Positions 44,193 to 53,135 of a DNA stretch of 64,000 nucleotides are shown piece by piece (position 1 is the stretch's first letter; each line of letters starts with the position of its first letter). A model generated the notes under the pieces. It was not told the DNA's origin. It saw only the letters and a list, made by a program, of their open reading frames with translations, and made no database searches. A program made the position numbers and the translations under genes. The DNA is from CBDCUI01 sp965223115 (GTDB lineage Bacteria; Pseudomonadota; Gammaproteobacteria; UBA4575), in assembly GCA_965223115.1 (NCBI GenBank), contig OZ244982.1, forward strand, positions 2,542,001 through 2,606,000, in the 5' to 3' direction.

Positions 44193-44867
44193 TTAAGCTA
44201 CTTGTCCAAAAGTTGTATCCGTGAGCGGTAAAGCGCGGAATATATTTGCATACAATATATACATGGCCTTAGCGCAGTGTAAAACAGCTTGTTTGTCATC
44301 TTCGTTGTCTAAGTTGTTCATCAGGCTCTTATAAAAATCGATATGTTTTATATCTAAGCTACCATGTGAATTCAGGTAGCTAAAACCATTGTCAGGTAAA
44401 TTAAGTTTATCCTGTATTACATGTGCAGCATGGGTCGCTAGTGCGACGCTGGTTCCTTCTAAAACATTTACCATGCCGAACAGACCTACAGGATTTTTTC
44501 TTTGTATAGTGTCGTAGGCATAACTGATCATTAACTCAGTTTCAAAGTATGGTGTGCTGTTACGAATAATTTCTTTATCAACACCACATGTTTCTAAATC
44601 ATTGAGGATCCACTCTTGATGTCCAATTTCTTCATCAATGTAATCTGCAACAGCTTCACGCAACCATTCAAGCCGTTCAGGTAATCGGCTTCCACATGCC
44701 ATAAATAACGGCACGGTATGTTTAACATGGTGATAGGCTTGGGTAAGAAAACTGCAATAACTTTCAAGTGAAACTACACCTTGCATACATTGTGTGATGA
44801 TCGGTGAGTTCAATAAATAGTTACGTTCTTGCTCTGTATGTTGTTGTATTATCTCAAAAAATTCCAT
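44193..44867 (-). CDS. haem-oxygenase-like diiron (HDO/TenA-like) enzyme
   Basis: A 224-residue all-helical protein of the TenA/haem-oxygenase fold. Possible iron ligands: Glu79 and His83 (EEIGH), Glu137 (NVLEGTS), His168, Asp172 and His175 (HGSLDIKH). This pattern resembles haem-oxygenase-like diiron oxidases such as UndA and SznF, rather than thiaminase. The gene lies directly between SDR and AMP ligase, which suggests oxidative tailoring or decarboxylation of an activated acid. Ligand assignment is by eye. Confidence 0.72.
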   Translation of the reverse strand: MEFFEIIQQHTEQERNYLLNSPIITQCMQGVVSLESYCSFLTQAYHHVKHTVPLFMACGSRLPERLEWLREAVADYIDEEIGHQEWILNDLETCGVDKEIIRNSTPYFETELMISYAYDTIQRKNPVGLFGMVNVLEGTSVALATHAAHVIQDKLNLPDNGFSYLNSHGSLDIKHIDFYKSLMNNLDNEDDKQAVLHCAKAMYILYANIFRALPLTDTTFGQVA

Positions 44868-44875
44868 ATATACTC

Positions 44876-46378
44876 CTATAGCATTGCAGCTGTAGAATTA
44901 ATTTTGTCGTTGCTTTCAATTAAAGATCGGATCTGATCTTCATACAGTTTCCAAATTGCATCACGTCTTAAGCGCCCATTAAGGGTTAATGTTTTATCTT
45001 TGAAGTTAAATGGAGAATAAGAGATTACGTAATGTGATACTTTTGCATAGTTAGGCAATACTTGATTACATTGTTCGATTAAACTATCAATGCTTTCGTA
45101 GTCAAGATTTTCATCTCTAGGAACAATTACAGCAACGTTAAATGGTAGGCTCTCTCCAAAGACTATTGCTTGTAAAAACTGTTTTTGTTCAAGCAAAGTC
45201 TCTTCAACCCATTCGGGATTTACTTGTCTTCCATATGAGGTGATAAACATATTTTTCTTACGTCCATGTACGGTTACATGGCCATGTTCATCGATTGCAC
45301 CAATATCTCCTGTCGCATAAAATTCAGAGACAGGTTTATTTTGATGTAAATAACCAAGCATATTGCTACCAGACACTTCAATTTCATTATCTGAAGAAAT
45401 TCTTAAATTAATGTGAGGTAAGGCTTGGCCAGAAGTGCCAACTATATTTTGTCCAGGTCGATTTAATGTTACGACTGAGCAGCACTCTGACAAACCATAA
45501 CCTTCATAGATGGGTAGATTTAATGCTTGCGCACGCTTTAGTAAAGCAACACTAACTTTAGCACCTCCAACAGCTATGAACTTTAAGCTATTTGGCATTT
45601 GCATACCTGCTTCACAACCGTGAACCAATACATTCAATAATTCAGGTACTAAGATGATGCTTTCTGGTTTGTACTTAACAAGCGCATCTAAGAATGTCTT
45701 TGGATCTAGCTGGCTTGCTCCTTCAAAACCCAATTCAGTAAGTGAGGGGATGGCTATGCTGGCACCAATAGATAAAGGTGCCCATACCCCTGCAATATTT
45801 TCAAGTAACGTGCTTAAAGGAAGCACACAAAGGTGTTTTTTAATTTCTAGTGGCTGTAATACGGTTTGTAAGCTATTACTTATATCTAGTTGTGCTTGTG
45901 CATTCAGACATACACCCTTGGGTGAACCAGTTGAGCCAGATGTATAAGTAATTTTAGATAATCCAGCAGGGTATTTTGTTTTTCCTGAAATAGATCTTTG
46001 ATATATCTCAATATGATCAGATTCATGCTTAATAGTCACATCATCAAAAAGACTGAAGATAGCTTGTTTGTTGAATTGTTTAGTTGTAATAAGAAAGTCT
46101 GCATCTACATCTTCGATTAAATGAATAAGCTGTTGTTGTGAAAAAAAAGTAGGTAATGGAACAATCGGGATATCACACATATGTGCGGCTAAATCTATAA
46201 GCACCCATTCAATACAATTGTCTAAATATAAGGCAATACATCTAGGACGAAGCTCGTCAAATAGAATTTGATAGTGCCCTACTTTTTGAATAACTTCTGT
46301 ATAGCGCATCTCTTGATCATTTGAGATAAGTGCTAACTTGGAGTTTTTTGAAATATGTAATTCTTCTAAAAGATTCAT
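44876..46378 (-). CDS. AMP-dependent acyl/aryl-acid ligase
   Basis: A 500-residue ANL-superfamily enzyme. Core motifs: ITYTSGSTGSPKGV (A3, near 157), YEGYGLSECCSV (A5), YATGDIGAID (A7) and HGRKKNMFITSYGRQVNP (A8-like). The conserved C-terminal Lys region NGRLRRDAI is present. It activates a carboxylic acid as an acyl-adenylate; no carrier protein is adjacent. Next to the diiron-like and T_hemolysin genes. Confidence 0.88.
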   Translation of the reverse strand: MNLLEELHISKNSKLALISNDQEMRYTEVIQKVGHYQILFDELRPRCIALYLDNCIEWVLIDLAAHMCDIPIVPLPTFFSQQQLIHLIEDVDADFLITTKQFNKQAIFSLFDDVTIKHESDHIEIYQRSISGKTKYPAGLSKITYTSGSTGSPKGVCLNAQAQLDISNSLQTVLQPLEIKKHLCVLPLSTLLENIAGVWAPLSIGASIAIPSLTELGFEGASQLDPKTFLDALVKYKPESIILVPELLNVLVHGCEAGMQMPNSLKFIAVGGAKVSVALLKRAQALNLPIYEGYGLSECCSVVTLNRPGQNIVGTSGQALPHINLRISSDNEIEVSGSNMLGYLHQNKPVSEFYATGDIGAIDEHGHVTVHGRKKNMFITSYGRQVNPEWVEETLLEQKQFLQAIVFGESLPFNVAVIVPRDENLDYESIDSLIEQCNQVLPNYAKVSHYVISYSPFNFKDKTLTLNGRLRRDAIWKLYEDQIRSLIESNDKINSTAAML

Positions 46379-46395
46379 TGCTAAATCGTATAGGT

Positions 46396-47055
46396 CTAGA
46401 GAAAGCTTTCTTCTTTAAGTCTGTTGTAGCCCCACTCAATACTGCCGAACATGACTTGTGGATTATTGTCGTAATAATTGCCCCAATTGTTGGCAGTATT
46501 TTGTAAACGCGTTACATCGGCGGGTGCGATGGCGTGCGGTGTCAGTCCTAGACGTATAAATGAGTTTAGTAATCCCCGTGTTGCCGTAAAACCAACCCAA
46601 CGAAAACCACTTTGATAAAGAATTTCAGTTAGCCGAACAATAACGAGTCGTGCATAACCATTAGCAGCACAAGCCAAGTTGCCAACTTCAACGATTTGAT
46701 CACGTGGAATTTCTACTCCACAATAATCTGATATGTAAGCATTTAAAGGCCGATCAAGATATTGTTCAAGAAACAAATCAGAATTAAAGGCTCCTCTATA
46801 ACCAACAACGGCTCTGACTTTTTTAGATTTGTTAATGATAGATACAAGATATGGCATAAATTCCGTTATATTTGCGTTATAGTGAGAGCTAAACTCTGAC
46901 TTAATAAAATTTTTAGCAGCACTCGAATTTGTATCTTTGCTGTTATGGAGTAGTGTTAAAAATTGTGTTTTATCTCTTGCCAATTGCTGAATTGGATTAT
47001 TGATATAGGTTTGATCAGCAATAAGCATTTCACGTTTACTGTATTGTTCGTCCAT
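46396..47055 (-). CDS. thermostable-haemolysin (T_hemolysin) family protein
   Basis: I start at ATG 47055 (MDEQYSKREM), since AAGGTGG lies 8 nt upstream; 219 residues. The family pattern is visible in QIVEVGNLACAANGYARL, WVGFTATRGLLNSFIRLGL and NWGNYYDNNPQVMFGSI. As I recall, the family has a GNAT-like fold related to acyltransferases, so an acyl-transfer role in the operon is more likely than pore formation. It heads the operon ligase-diiron-SDR-TPR. Confidence 0.85.
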   Translation of the reverse strand: MDEQYSKREMLIADQTYINNPIQQLARDKTQFLTLLHNSKDTNSSAAKNFIKSEFSSHYNANITEFMPYLVSIINKSKKVRAVVGYRGAFNSDLFLEQYLDRPLNAYISDYCGVEIPRDQIVEVGNLACAANGYARLVIVRLTEILYQSGFRWVGFTATRGLLNSFIRLGLTPHAIAPADVTRLQNTANNWGNYYDNNPQVMFGSIEWGYNRLKEESFL

Positions 47056-47218
47056 GAATTTCACCACCTTGTTTAGATAGATCAAAAATCTATTAACAGG
47101 TTCAAATTAGTGGAATAAAGCTTATGCGGATTGGCGTAAGCTACTTGTAAATAAAATGTAAATAAAATGTGGACAGTTAAAATATGTGGCCGGTTAAAGT
47201 AAGATTTATGCCATTTGT

Positions 47219-48481
47219 CTAGAAGTTTACAGTTGCGGTTGAGCCAATGTCAGGATTGCGAGTGATAGAGATATCCCAGCCATAGCGGTCACATATTCGT
47301 TTACATATATAAAGCCCAAATCCATAACCAGTACTCGTATTACCACGAAAACCAAACTCAAATGCATGTTTGATTGCGGCATCATCAATACCAGTTCCTG
47401 AGTCTATAACTTGAAGTGTATTATTATCTATGTTGATTTGAATAGAGCCATTTTGTGTGTAGCGAATCGCATTATTTAGGATATTACTAATAATAATCTG
47501 CACATGACTTGTTGATGCATCTACACTAAAAGGCTGTCCTGTTGATATAGATAATTTAATATCTTTATCTTTTTCTATGTAGCTGTATTGTTCGATAATA
47601 TTGCACGCAAGTTGTGCAATATTAGTTTTCTCACTTAAGTTGTAATTTTTAGGTACATCTTCACGTGCTAAGAACAACAATGCACTAATGAGATTTGTCA
47701 TTTCACTTGCACTTTTTTTTATTTTAGCTAAGTATTGTTTGGAATTACTACTAAGTCTGTCATTATTTTCCATTAGTTCTACAGATGTAGATATTATAGA
47801 AAGTGGTGTGCGTAATTCATGGCTTGCCGTGGTAGTAAATGATTGTTCACGTTCTACGAATCCATCGAGACGCTCCATATAGCGGTCAAATGATCGGGCA
47901 ATTGAGCCAATTTCTACATCATTATAGCGCTCGGCTAAACGAACATTGCGTTGATTAGGATCTAAATTTCCAACTTGATGAGCAAATTCGCGCACAGGGT
48001 GTATCACTTTTCTTGAAAGCCAATACGTAATCCAAAGAGCAATAATTAGTACACTTGCGATAGCAATTACAATGATGGTGCTGAGAATATGTTCTTGTGT
48101 TTCGATTTCGGTGATATCAAAAAGTAAATATTTTTTCCCTTCTTCAGAATCTTTAACTGCGATATGATAACTTCGCTCATTGAATTTAATATCATGATGA
48201 AAACCAATATCTAGTTTCTGAAATTCTTTAGGGACATTATCTGCAGAAGTAAATCTTGCAAAAGTATGCCCGTTAATTAATGTGGAACTATCTGGTAAAT
48301 TGCCTTCATGCTCATTTTCACTAAGAATTTGTAAGGCATAACTATCGAGCATTTCTAATAATTTGTGCTCCATATGGTCAAATGTAAATAAGAAAACAAT
48401 TCCTAAAATAAACACACCTACCGCTACGATTGTTAGCATCGCGAGTGCAACGCGTGCACTTAATGTATTTAGTTTAATCAT
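47219..48481 (-). CDS. sensor histidine kinase
   Basis: A 420-residue kinase: two transmembrane helices (about 10-33 and 135-157) flank a periplasmic sensor of about 100 residues, then a HAMP-like region (VIHPVREFAHQV), HisKA with the phospho-His in TTASHELRTPLS (near 220) and HATPase_c (NNAIRYTQNG; DSGTGID; GYGFGLYICKRICDRYG). It overlaps the response-regulator stop by 8 nt. Its place next to the biosynthetic operon suggests it controls it. Confidence 0.92.
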   Translation of the reverse strand: MIKLNTLSARVALAMLTIVAVGVFILGIVFLFTFDHMEHKLLEMLDSYALQILSENEHEGNLPDSSTLINGHTFARFTSADNVPKEFQKLDIGFHHDIKFNERSYHIAVKDSEEGKKYLLFDITEIETQEHILSTIIVIAIASVLIIALWITYWLSRKVIHPVREFAHQVGNLDPNQRNVRLAERYNDVEIGSIARSFDRYMERLDGFVEREQSFTTTASHELRTPLSIISTSVELMENNDRLSSNSKQYLAKIKKSASEMTNLISALLFLAREDVPKNYNLSEKTNIAQLACNIIEQYSYIEKDKDIKLSISTGQPFSVDASTSHVQIIISNILNNAIRYTQNGSIQINIDNNTLQVIDSGTGIDDAAIKHAFEFGFRGNTSTGYGFGLYICKRICDRYGWDISITRNPDIGSTATVNF

Positions 48482-49154
48482 TCTGTTTTGCTATTCTGTA
48501 ACCAACCCCATGTATTGTATGCACAAGTTTTTTATCAAATGGCTTGTCTAGCATATTGCGGATATTATATATATGAGCGCGTAAAGGATCTCCTTCAGGA
48601 GGCGTGTCTCCCCAAATCTCGGATTCCAATTCTTTTCTAGTGACCACTCGATGTGTATTACGCATTAAGTGTACAAGGATTCTCATTGTTGTAGGCTTGA
48701 GCTGAACATTATTGCCAGCTCGTTTAATAGTATGCTTTTCCAAATTAACCTCAACGTCAGCAACTGTGAGGATTGGGTTATCAAATTGTCTGCTTGCACG
48801 GCGGTGTAGGGCTTCAATGCGTACTTCAAGTTCTTGTAATGAAAATGGTTTTATCAAGTAATCATCACTACCCGCTTCAAACCCTTGCAAGACATCCTCA
48901 ATAGTGTCTCGAGCGGTCAGCATTAAAATAGGTATGTGCAAAGAACTACTTTCACGAAGTTTGCGGCATACATCTAATCCATCCATGCCGGGTAGCATTA
49001 AATCTAATACGACTACATGGTAAGTATTTGAAATGGCAAGATGTAGCCCCGTGACTCCATCTGCAGCAAAATCTATGGTGTGCCCTTTGGTCTCTAGATA
49101 GGTGCCAATATTTGTTGCAATTTCAGCGTTATCTTCAATAATTAAAACTTGCAT
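48474..49154 (-). CDS. OmpR-family response regulator
   Basis: A 226-residue regulator: receiver domain (1-115) with acidic pair ED (7-8), phosphoacceptor Asp51 in VVLDLMLPGMDG and Lys in YLIKPFSLQE; C-terminal winged-helix DNA-binding domain (about 130-225) with IRNMLDKPFDKKLVHTIHGVGYRI. First gene of a two-gene two-component system. Confidence 0.94.
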   Translation of the reverse strand: MQVLIIEDNAEIATNIGTYLETKGHTIDFAADGVTGLHLAISNTYHVVVLDLMLPGMDGLDVCRKLRESSSLHIPILMLTARDTIEDVLQGFEAGSDDYLIKPFSLQELEVRIEALHRRASRQFDNPILTVADVEVNLEKHTIKRAGNNVQLKPTTMRILVHLMRNTHRVVTRKELESEIWGDTPPEGDPLRAHIYNIRNMLDKPFDKKLVHTIHGVGYRIAKQND

Positions 49155-49405
49155 AATAGTATTTAGAGTGGTTTTAGACCGTACTCTACAATCATAAATG
49201 TAGTTAATTTGTAAACATATAGCTTCTAGTATTTAAAACTGCTATCTATTCATATGCTTAGCCGTTCACAAATTGTTTACATAAAATCCTATACAGTACG
49301 CCGTATTGCAATAGTTTTATTAAACTATCTAGATTATCCAATTTGAATGATTGTGTGAAAGCATAATCAGGAGTAGCGTAGGACAGTATATATAAGGAGT
49401 GCAGT

Positions 49406-49705
49406 TTGATTCGTTCACTAGCAAAATCAATCAGTTTAATTTTCTTGTTTGTAATTATTGCAGCAAGTTATTCGATTGTTTATGCAGAAACAGACTCTAG
49501 CCTCTTATTGGAAAGTGTTAATGTTGTAGATAGTGCTGATGAATGTGAGACTGAATCCGATGATTCAGAACTATTTTCAACTCCTACTCATGTAAATGCA
49601 TTTATACGATCGTATATATCTTATAACCAATTTAAGCTCTCTGTTCATAATAGCTACAAGCATGTAAACCAAGCTATTCGAGCACCTCCTTCTTTCTATC
49701 TCTAG
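49406..49705 (+). CDS. small exported protein of unknown function
   Basis: A 99-residue protein with TTG start after AAGGAG (49394-49399). Signal peptide (LIFLFVIIAASYSIVYA), then an acidic, Ser-rich mature part (ADECETESDDSELF) and a Tyr/Asn-rich end. Divergent from the response regulator, so it may be one of its targets. No family recognised. Confidence 0.6.
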   Translation: MIRSLAKSISLIFLFVIIAASYSIVYAETDSSLLLESVNVVDSADECETESDDSELFSTPTHVNAFIRSYISYNQFKLSVHNSYKHVNQAIRAPPSFYL

Positions 49706-49815
49706 ACAAAGCAAATTCGCTTTAATAATTACAGCCTGATTTCTTGTTAAGAAAGTTGTCAGGAATTACCTGGTTATGTACCAGATTATGACACAAGCTG
49801 TCATGGAGATAGGAA

Positions 49816-50211
49816 ATGAAAAAAGATCAAACACAACAGCATTACAACTCTGAATATTCAAAGTTTTTACGTGGGCTTTCTACCTCACCATACTATGGCC
49901 TTGCATTATTATTTTCAAATGAGCCAATTCCTGAAAAAGATCGGCTTAAACCTGAAAATATACAAATGTTGTTTTATGGTTTTCTCAGTGCCTGTTTGTA
50001 TTTTTTCTTATTCAAATATCAGGCTGAAATTATTCAATTTGCAGAGCTTACCAGGCAAGGGGTTAAATTAGATTTCATATTCCCTATTCTCATTGCACTA
50101 TTATTTTCGTTTGTTCATGGCGCTTTTGCGACATACACATGGAAATCCTTAGGTTTAAAATCTAAAAATGATTTAGGTAAGGAGCAGGCATGGACGCCAT
50201 ACATTTCATAG
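49816..50211 (+). CDS. two-TM membrane protein paired with the TauE/SafE permease
   Basis: A 131-residue protein with a hydrophilic N-terminus, then two hydrophobic segments (MLFYGFLSACLYFFLF and FIFPILIALLFSFVHGAFA). It overlaps the permease start by 22 nt, so the two are probably coupled. Function unknown; an accessory subunit of the permease is plausible. Confidence 0.68.
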   Translation: MKKDQTQQHYNSEYSKFLRGLSTSPYYGLALLFSNEPIPEKDRLKPENIQMLFYGFLSACLYFFLFKYQAEIIQFAELTRQGVKLDFIFPILIALLFSFVHGAFATYTWKSLGLKSKNDLGKEQAWTPYIS

Positions 50212-51275
50212 ATCTCACAACAGTAAGCGGATTTACTCTTTTACTGGTTGGATTCGTGGGCGGTTTGGTAAGCGGCTTTATTGGCTCAGGTGGAGCCTTT
50301 GTGCTAACCCCAGCAATGATGAGTATGGGTGTTCCCGGTATTGTTGCAGTATCTAGCAATATGGCGCATAAATTTCCAAAGGCACTCGTTGCTGCATTTA
50401 AGCGTGCAAAGCTTGGACAAGTAGACATTAAGCTCGGACTAATCATGGGAATTTTTGCAGAGGCAGGTGTTTTTGTCGGTAAAGGAATAATGACAAACAT
50501 TCGTTCTTTATATGGAGATATTGGTACTGACTTTTATGTATCCATTATATTTGTCATTACGTTAGGCATTATTGGCGCGATGATTTTACGGGATGCTAAA
50601 CGTAGCAGTAATGACTTAAACGTAGGTGAGGGGACTACTAATAATACGAAACTCGCTAAACGAGTTCAATCAATTCATATTCCAGGCACCATGGTTTATC
50701 TGCGTTCAATCAACGCAAAAGTATCTGTTTTAATTATAGCGCCGCTAGGCTTTGCAACAGGTTTGTTGGCAGCATTTATTGCAGTAGGTGGTTTTATAGG
50801 AGTACCTGCAATGATGTTTATATTAGGTGTACCTGCATTAATGGCTACGGCAACAGAATTAGTAGTGGCCTTTATTATGGGCTTGGGTGGTAGCATGTTA
50901 TATGCATGGGATGGTTTTGTGGATATTAGGCTTTCCATGTTAATTCTTGCGGGTTCTCTTTTTGGTGTTCAAGTTGGGGTTATTGCAACCACGTATGTTA
51001 AGGATAGTTTTGTTAAAAAAGTAATGGCGAGCATCATGTTAATTGTTTTGTTAAGTAGGTTGCTAGTTATTCCTGATTATCTATCCAGCTTAAAGGTAAT
51101 CAATCAACTTCCAGAACATTGGTCAATATTGTTACATCAAATAAGCGAGTTGACCTTAGCTTTAGCATTATTTGTGGGCGCCACTGCAATAATATTTGCA
51201 TCAATATTTGGTGCGATAGGGATACTTCGTAAACAAGAGACCGAAAAAGATCTAACTTTTGATAAGTTGCGCTAG
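50190..51275 (+). CDS. TauE/SafE family sulfite/organosulfur permease
   Basis: A 361-residue polytopic protein made of two related halves (GLVSGFIGSGGAFVLTPAM and ATGLLAAFIAVGGFIGVPAM), the family duplication. Family members export sulfite, sulfoacetate or similar anions, or move other anions. Longer than many members because of a loop at about 125-180. Substrate unknown. Confidence 0.86.
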   Translation: MDAIHFIDLTTVSGFTLLLVGFVGGLVSGFIGSGGAFVLTPAMMSMGVPGIVAVSSNMAHKFPKALVAAFKRAKLGQVDIKLGLIMGIFAEAGVFVGKGIMTNIRSLYGDIGTDFYVSIIFVITLGIIGAMILRDAKRSSNDLNVGEGTTNNTKLAKRVQSIHIPGTMVYLRSINAKVSVLIIAPLGFATGLLAAFIAVGGFIGVPAMMFILGVPALMATATELVVAFIMGLGGSMLYAWDGFVDIRLSMLILAGSLFGVQVGVIATTYVKDSFVKKVMASIMLIVLLSRLLVIPDYLSSLKVINQLPEHWSILLHQISELTLALALFVGATAIIFASIFGAIGILRKQETEKDLTFDKLR

Positions 51276-51283
51276 GGGCATAT

Positions 51284-51358
51284 ATGTATTGGCGTAATGT
51301 ATTAATTATGGCAATTGTACTGACTGGAGCGGTTATAATATTAAACTGGCTCTTGTAA
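51284..51358 (+). CDS. 24-residue membrane microprotein
   Basis: ATG 51284 to TAA 51356-51358, 24 residues with one hydrophobic helix (VLIMAIVLTGAVIILNWLL), 8 nt after the TauE/SafE stop and preceded by AGGGG. It may be a small permease-associated peptide. Evidence is only size, hydrophobicity and position. Confidence 0.42.
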   Translation: MYWRNVLIMAIVLTGAVIILNWLL

Positions 51359-51482
51359 ACGTAATTTTACTGAACTAGCAATTTAATATTTAGTGTAGTG
51401 GTTGATTTTAAGTAACTGTAGTTAATTATGCTTGCAAGACATTGTATGTTTTTAAATTATTTATCTGAAAAGAGCTAAATAT

Positions 51483-51908
51483 TTATGAGTGATCTACACA
51501 GCTCACGCGAACACATCTTGTAGCTAATACATTTAGTACATGCCCAATCGCGTGAATAATGCCTCCAATAATAGTTAACAATGTTTCACCCAGATAGGGT
51601 ATGACATTATTTGAAATTAATGTACCAGCAAAAGTAGATGTAAAAACAAGAATAAGTAAACCTGTTCCAGCAATTAAAAGAGGAACTAAATGTTTATGGC
51701 AGCGAAATCCAGCTATTAGTGCAATAAAACTAATTGGTAAAATAAATAGTAAAATAAATTGATGAAACCAAAACTCATGTAGTGAATTACCATGTTGTAC
51801 TGTAAATGTTAAAAGTGGAATTAAACTTGCAGCGATAGGTAGTACTACGCAATGTATCGCACAGATTCCTGAAAGAGCAATGGCTAATCGATCAAAATAA
51901 ACTTGCAT
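51483..51908 (-). CDS. MerC-domain membrane protein
   Basis: A 141-residue protein with about four transmembrane segments and cysteines in LSGICAIHCVVLP near residue 15-20, the MerC pattern, plus C-terminal cysteines (RCVRVSC). MerC was named for mercury uptake, but no mer genes are here. It is 9 nt downstream of zur, which sits behind a Zur box, so a role in zinc or related metal handling is more likely. Confidence 0.85.
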   Translation of the reverse strand: MQVYFDRLAIALSGICAIHCVVLPIAASLIPLLTFTVQHGNSLHEFWFHQFILLFILPISFIALIAGFRCHKHLVPLLIAGTGLLILVFTSTFAGTLISNNVIPYLGETLLTIIGGIIHAIGHVLNVLATRCVRVSCVDHS

Positions 51909-51917
51909 AAGGTTTCC

Positions 51918-52379
51918 TTAATGATGTGTACACTGTGTACAGGTACCATGAATCTCAACATTTACAAGGTTAGGTGTGAAACCTTCTTTTTTACAAACCT
52001 CAGTTAATGCTCTGTTAAGTTTAGGCTCTGCAAGTTCTTCAACTTCATGACACTCATCGCAAATAATAAATTTACTATCAAAATGTTTGTGGTTAACGGT
52101 ACAGCCTATATATGCATTCTGACTTTCAATGCGATGTATTAAGTTGTTTTCAAGTAGAAACTCTAGGGCTCGATAAACCGTAGGGGGTTTCTCAATGAAA
52201 TCTTCAGAGCTCAGTTCTGTTAAAATGTTGTAAGCTTTTATAGGTTGATGACTTTTCCAAACAAGCTCAAATACTTTTCTGCGAATGGGTGTAAACCTGC
52301 AGCGGTTTTTAGTACAAACCGATTCAGCATTTTTCATGGCTTCGGCTATACATTTTCGATGGCTGTGTTTTTTCCACAT
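51918..52379 (-). CDS. zur: Fur-family zinc-uptake regulator Zur
   Basis: A 153-residue Fur-type repressor: winged helix (about 25-95; RFTPIRRKVFELVW, PPTVYRALEFLLE), then the dimerisation domain with metal-binding cysteines (ICDECHEVEE and CTQCTHH). The matching Zur box 32 nt upstream supports Zur rather than Fur or PerR. It likely represses itself and the MerC gene when zinc is ample. Confidence 0.9.
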   Translation of the reverse strand: MWKKHSHRKCIAEAMKNAESVCTKNRCRFTPIRRKVFELVWKSHQPIKAYNILTELSSEDFIEKPPTVYRALEFLLENNLIHRIESQNAYIGCTVNHKHFDSKFIICDECHEVEELAEPKLNRALTEVCKKEGFTPNLVNVEIHGTCTQCTHH

Positions 52380-52410
52380 GACAACATGTTTGGCTAATGA
52401 TCAAACTATA

Positions 52411-52427
52411 ATGTTATACTATAACAT
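52411..52427 (-). promoter_or_regulatory. Zur box upstream of zur
   Basis: ATGTTATA-C-TATAACAT is a perfect 17-bp palindrome that matches the core of the enterobacterial Zur consensus (ATGTTATAnTATAACAT). It sits 32 nt from the zur start. Confidence 0.85.
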
Positions 52428-52606
52428 GTATGGCCAACAAGTCTTAAATAAGGGTTAATTGTGTATATTTCATGATAAATCGATGTCTAACAGCGAGGTT
52501 TTAGACGAGGAATTTATTTGTCGATCACAATAAATTTCTTAATTCTGTGGTCTGCAATAATTGGGAACTATGGTATTAATTTTAAATTGGTTACCTCTCT
52601 TCAGAA

Positions 52607-53122
52607 TTAAATTTTTCTCCAGTAATTAAACAATTCCGAAACAATTAAAATAATTATCACATTAATTAAAACTGGTGTGACAAGCAGCTTATAACCAAGC
52701 TGATGTACAGTCGGACCGCCAATGACTGCAAATATTGTTGTAGCCCCTGCTGGGGGATGTATACAACGTGCATAGTACATTGCAGTTATAGAAATCCCGA
52801 CACTTGCTGCTGCTGCAATCAGCTCAGTACTAAAATATTTGGCACAAGTAACACCAATAAACCCGGCAATCAAATGTCCACCTAGGACATTCCAAGGTTG
52901 CGTTAATGAGCTATGTGGCGCCGCAAAAAGCAAAACAGCACTTGACCCCATTGAGGCAATAATGAAAAGTGCGGTCATCTCGTTGTAAATATAGATGCTG
53001 CATATGTAATAAATACTAAAGATACCAATGAAGCCACCAAGGCCAGACATAAATCCTTCTATGTGCTTAAAGGGGTATGAATTTGCTCTGAATATTTTAA
53101 GAAACTTAGTTTTATCTATCAT
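52607..53122 (-). CDS. HPP family integral membrane protein
   Basis: A 171-residue membrane protein with the namesake motif in RCIHPPAGATTIFAVIG near residues 118-134 and about four transmembrane helices. Some HPP proteins have been linked to nitrite transport. It follows the NOR-like cluster by 13 nt, so it may be its last gene. Confidence 0.85.
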   Translation of the reverse strand: MIDKTKFLKIFRANSYPFKHIEGFMSGLGGFIGIFSIYYICSIYIYNEMTALFIIASMGSSAVLLFAAPHSSLTQPWNVLGGHLIAGFIGVTCAKYFSTELIAAAASVGISITAMYYARCIHPPAGATTIFAVIGGPTVHQLGYKLLVTPVLINVIIILIVSELFNYWRKI

Positions 53123-53135
53123 CCATGACTCCTAA

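Noticed and set aside
46396..47055. A true pore-forming haemolysin
   Set aside because: The family name is historical; the sequence has no signal peptide and sits in a biosynthetic operon.
51483..52379. Mercury-resistance operon
   Set aside because: No merA, merT, merP or merR is present, and the regulator is Zur-like with a Zur box.
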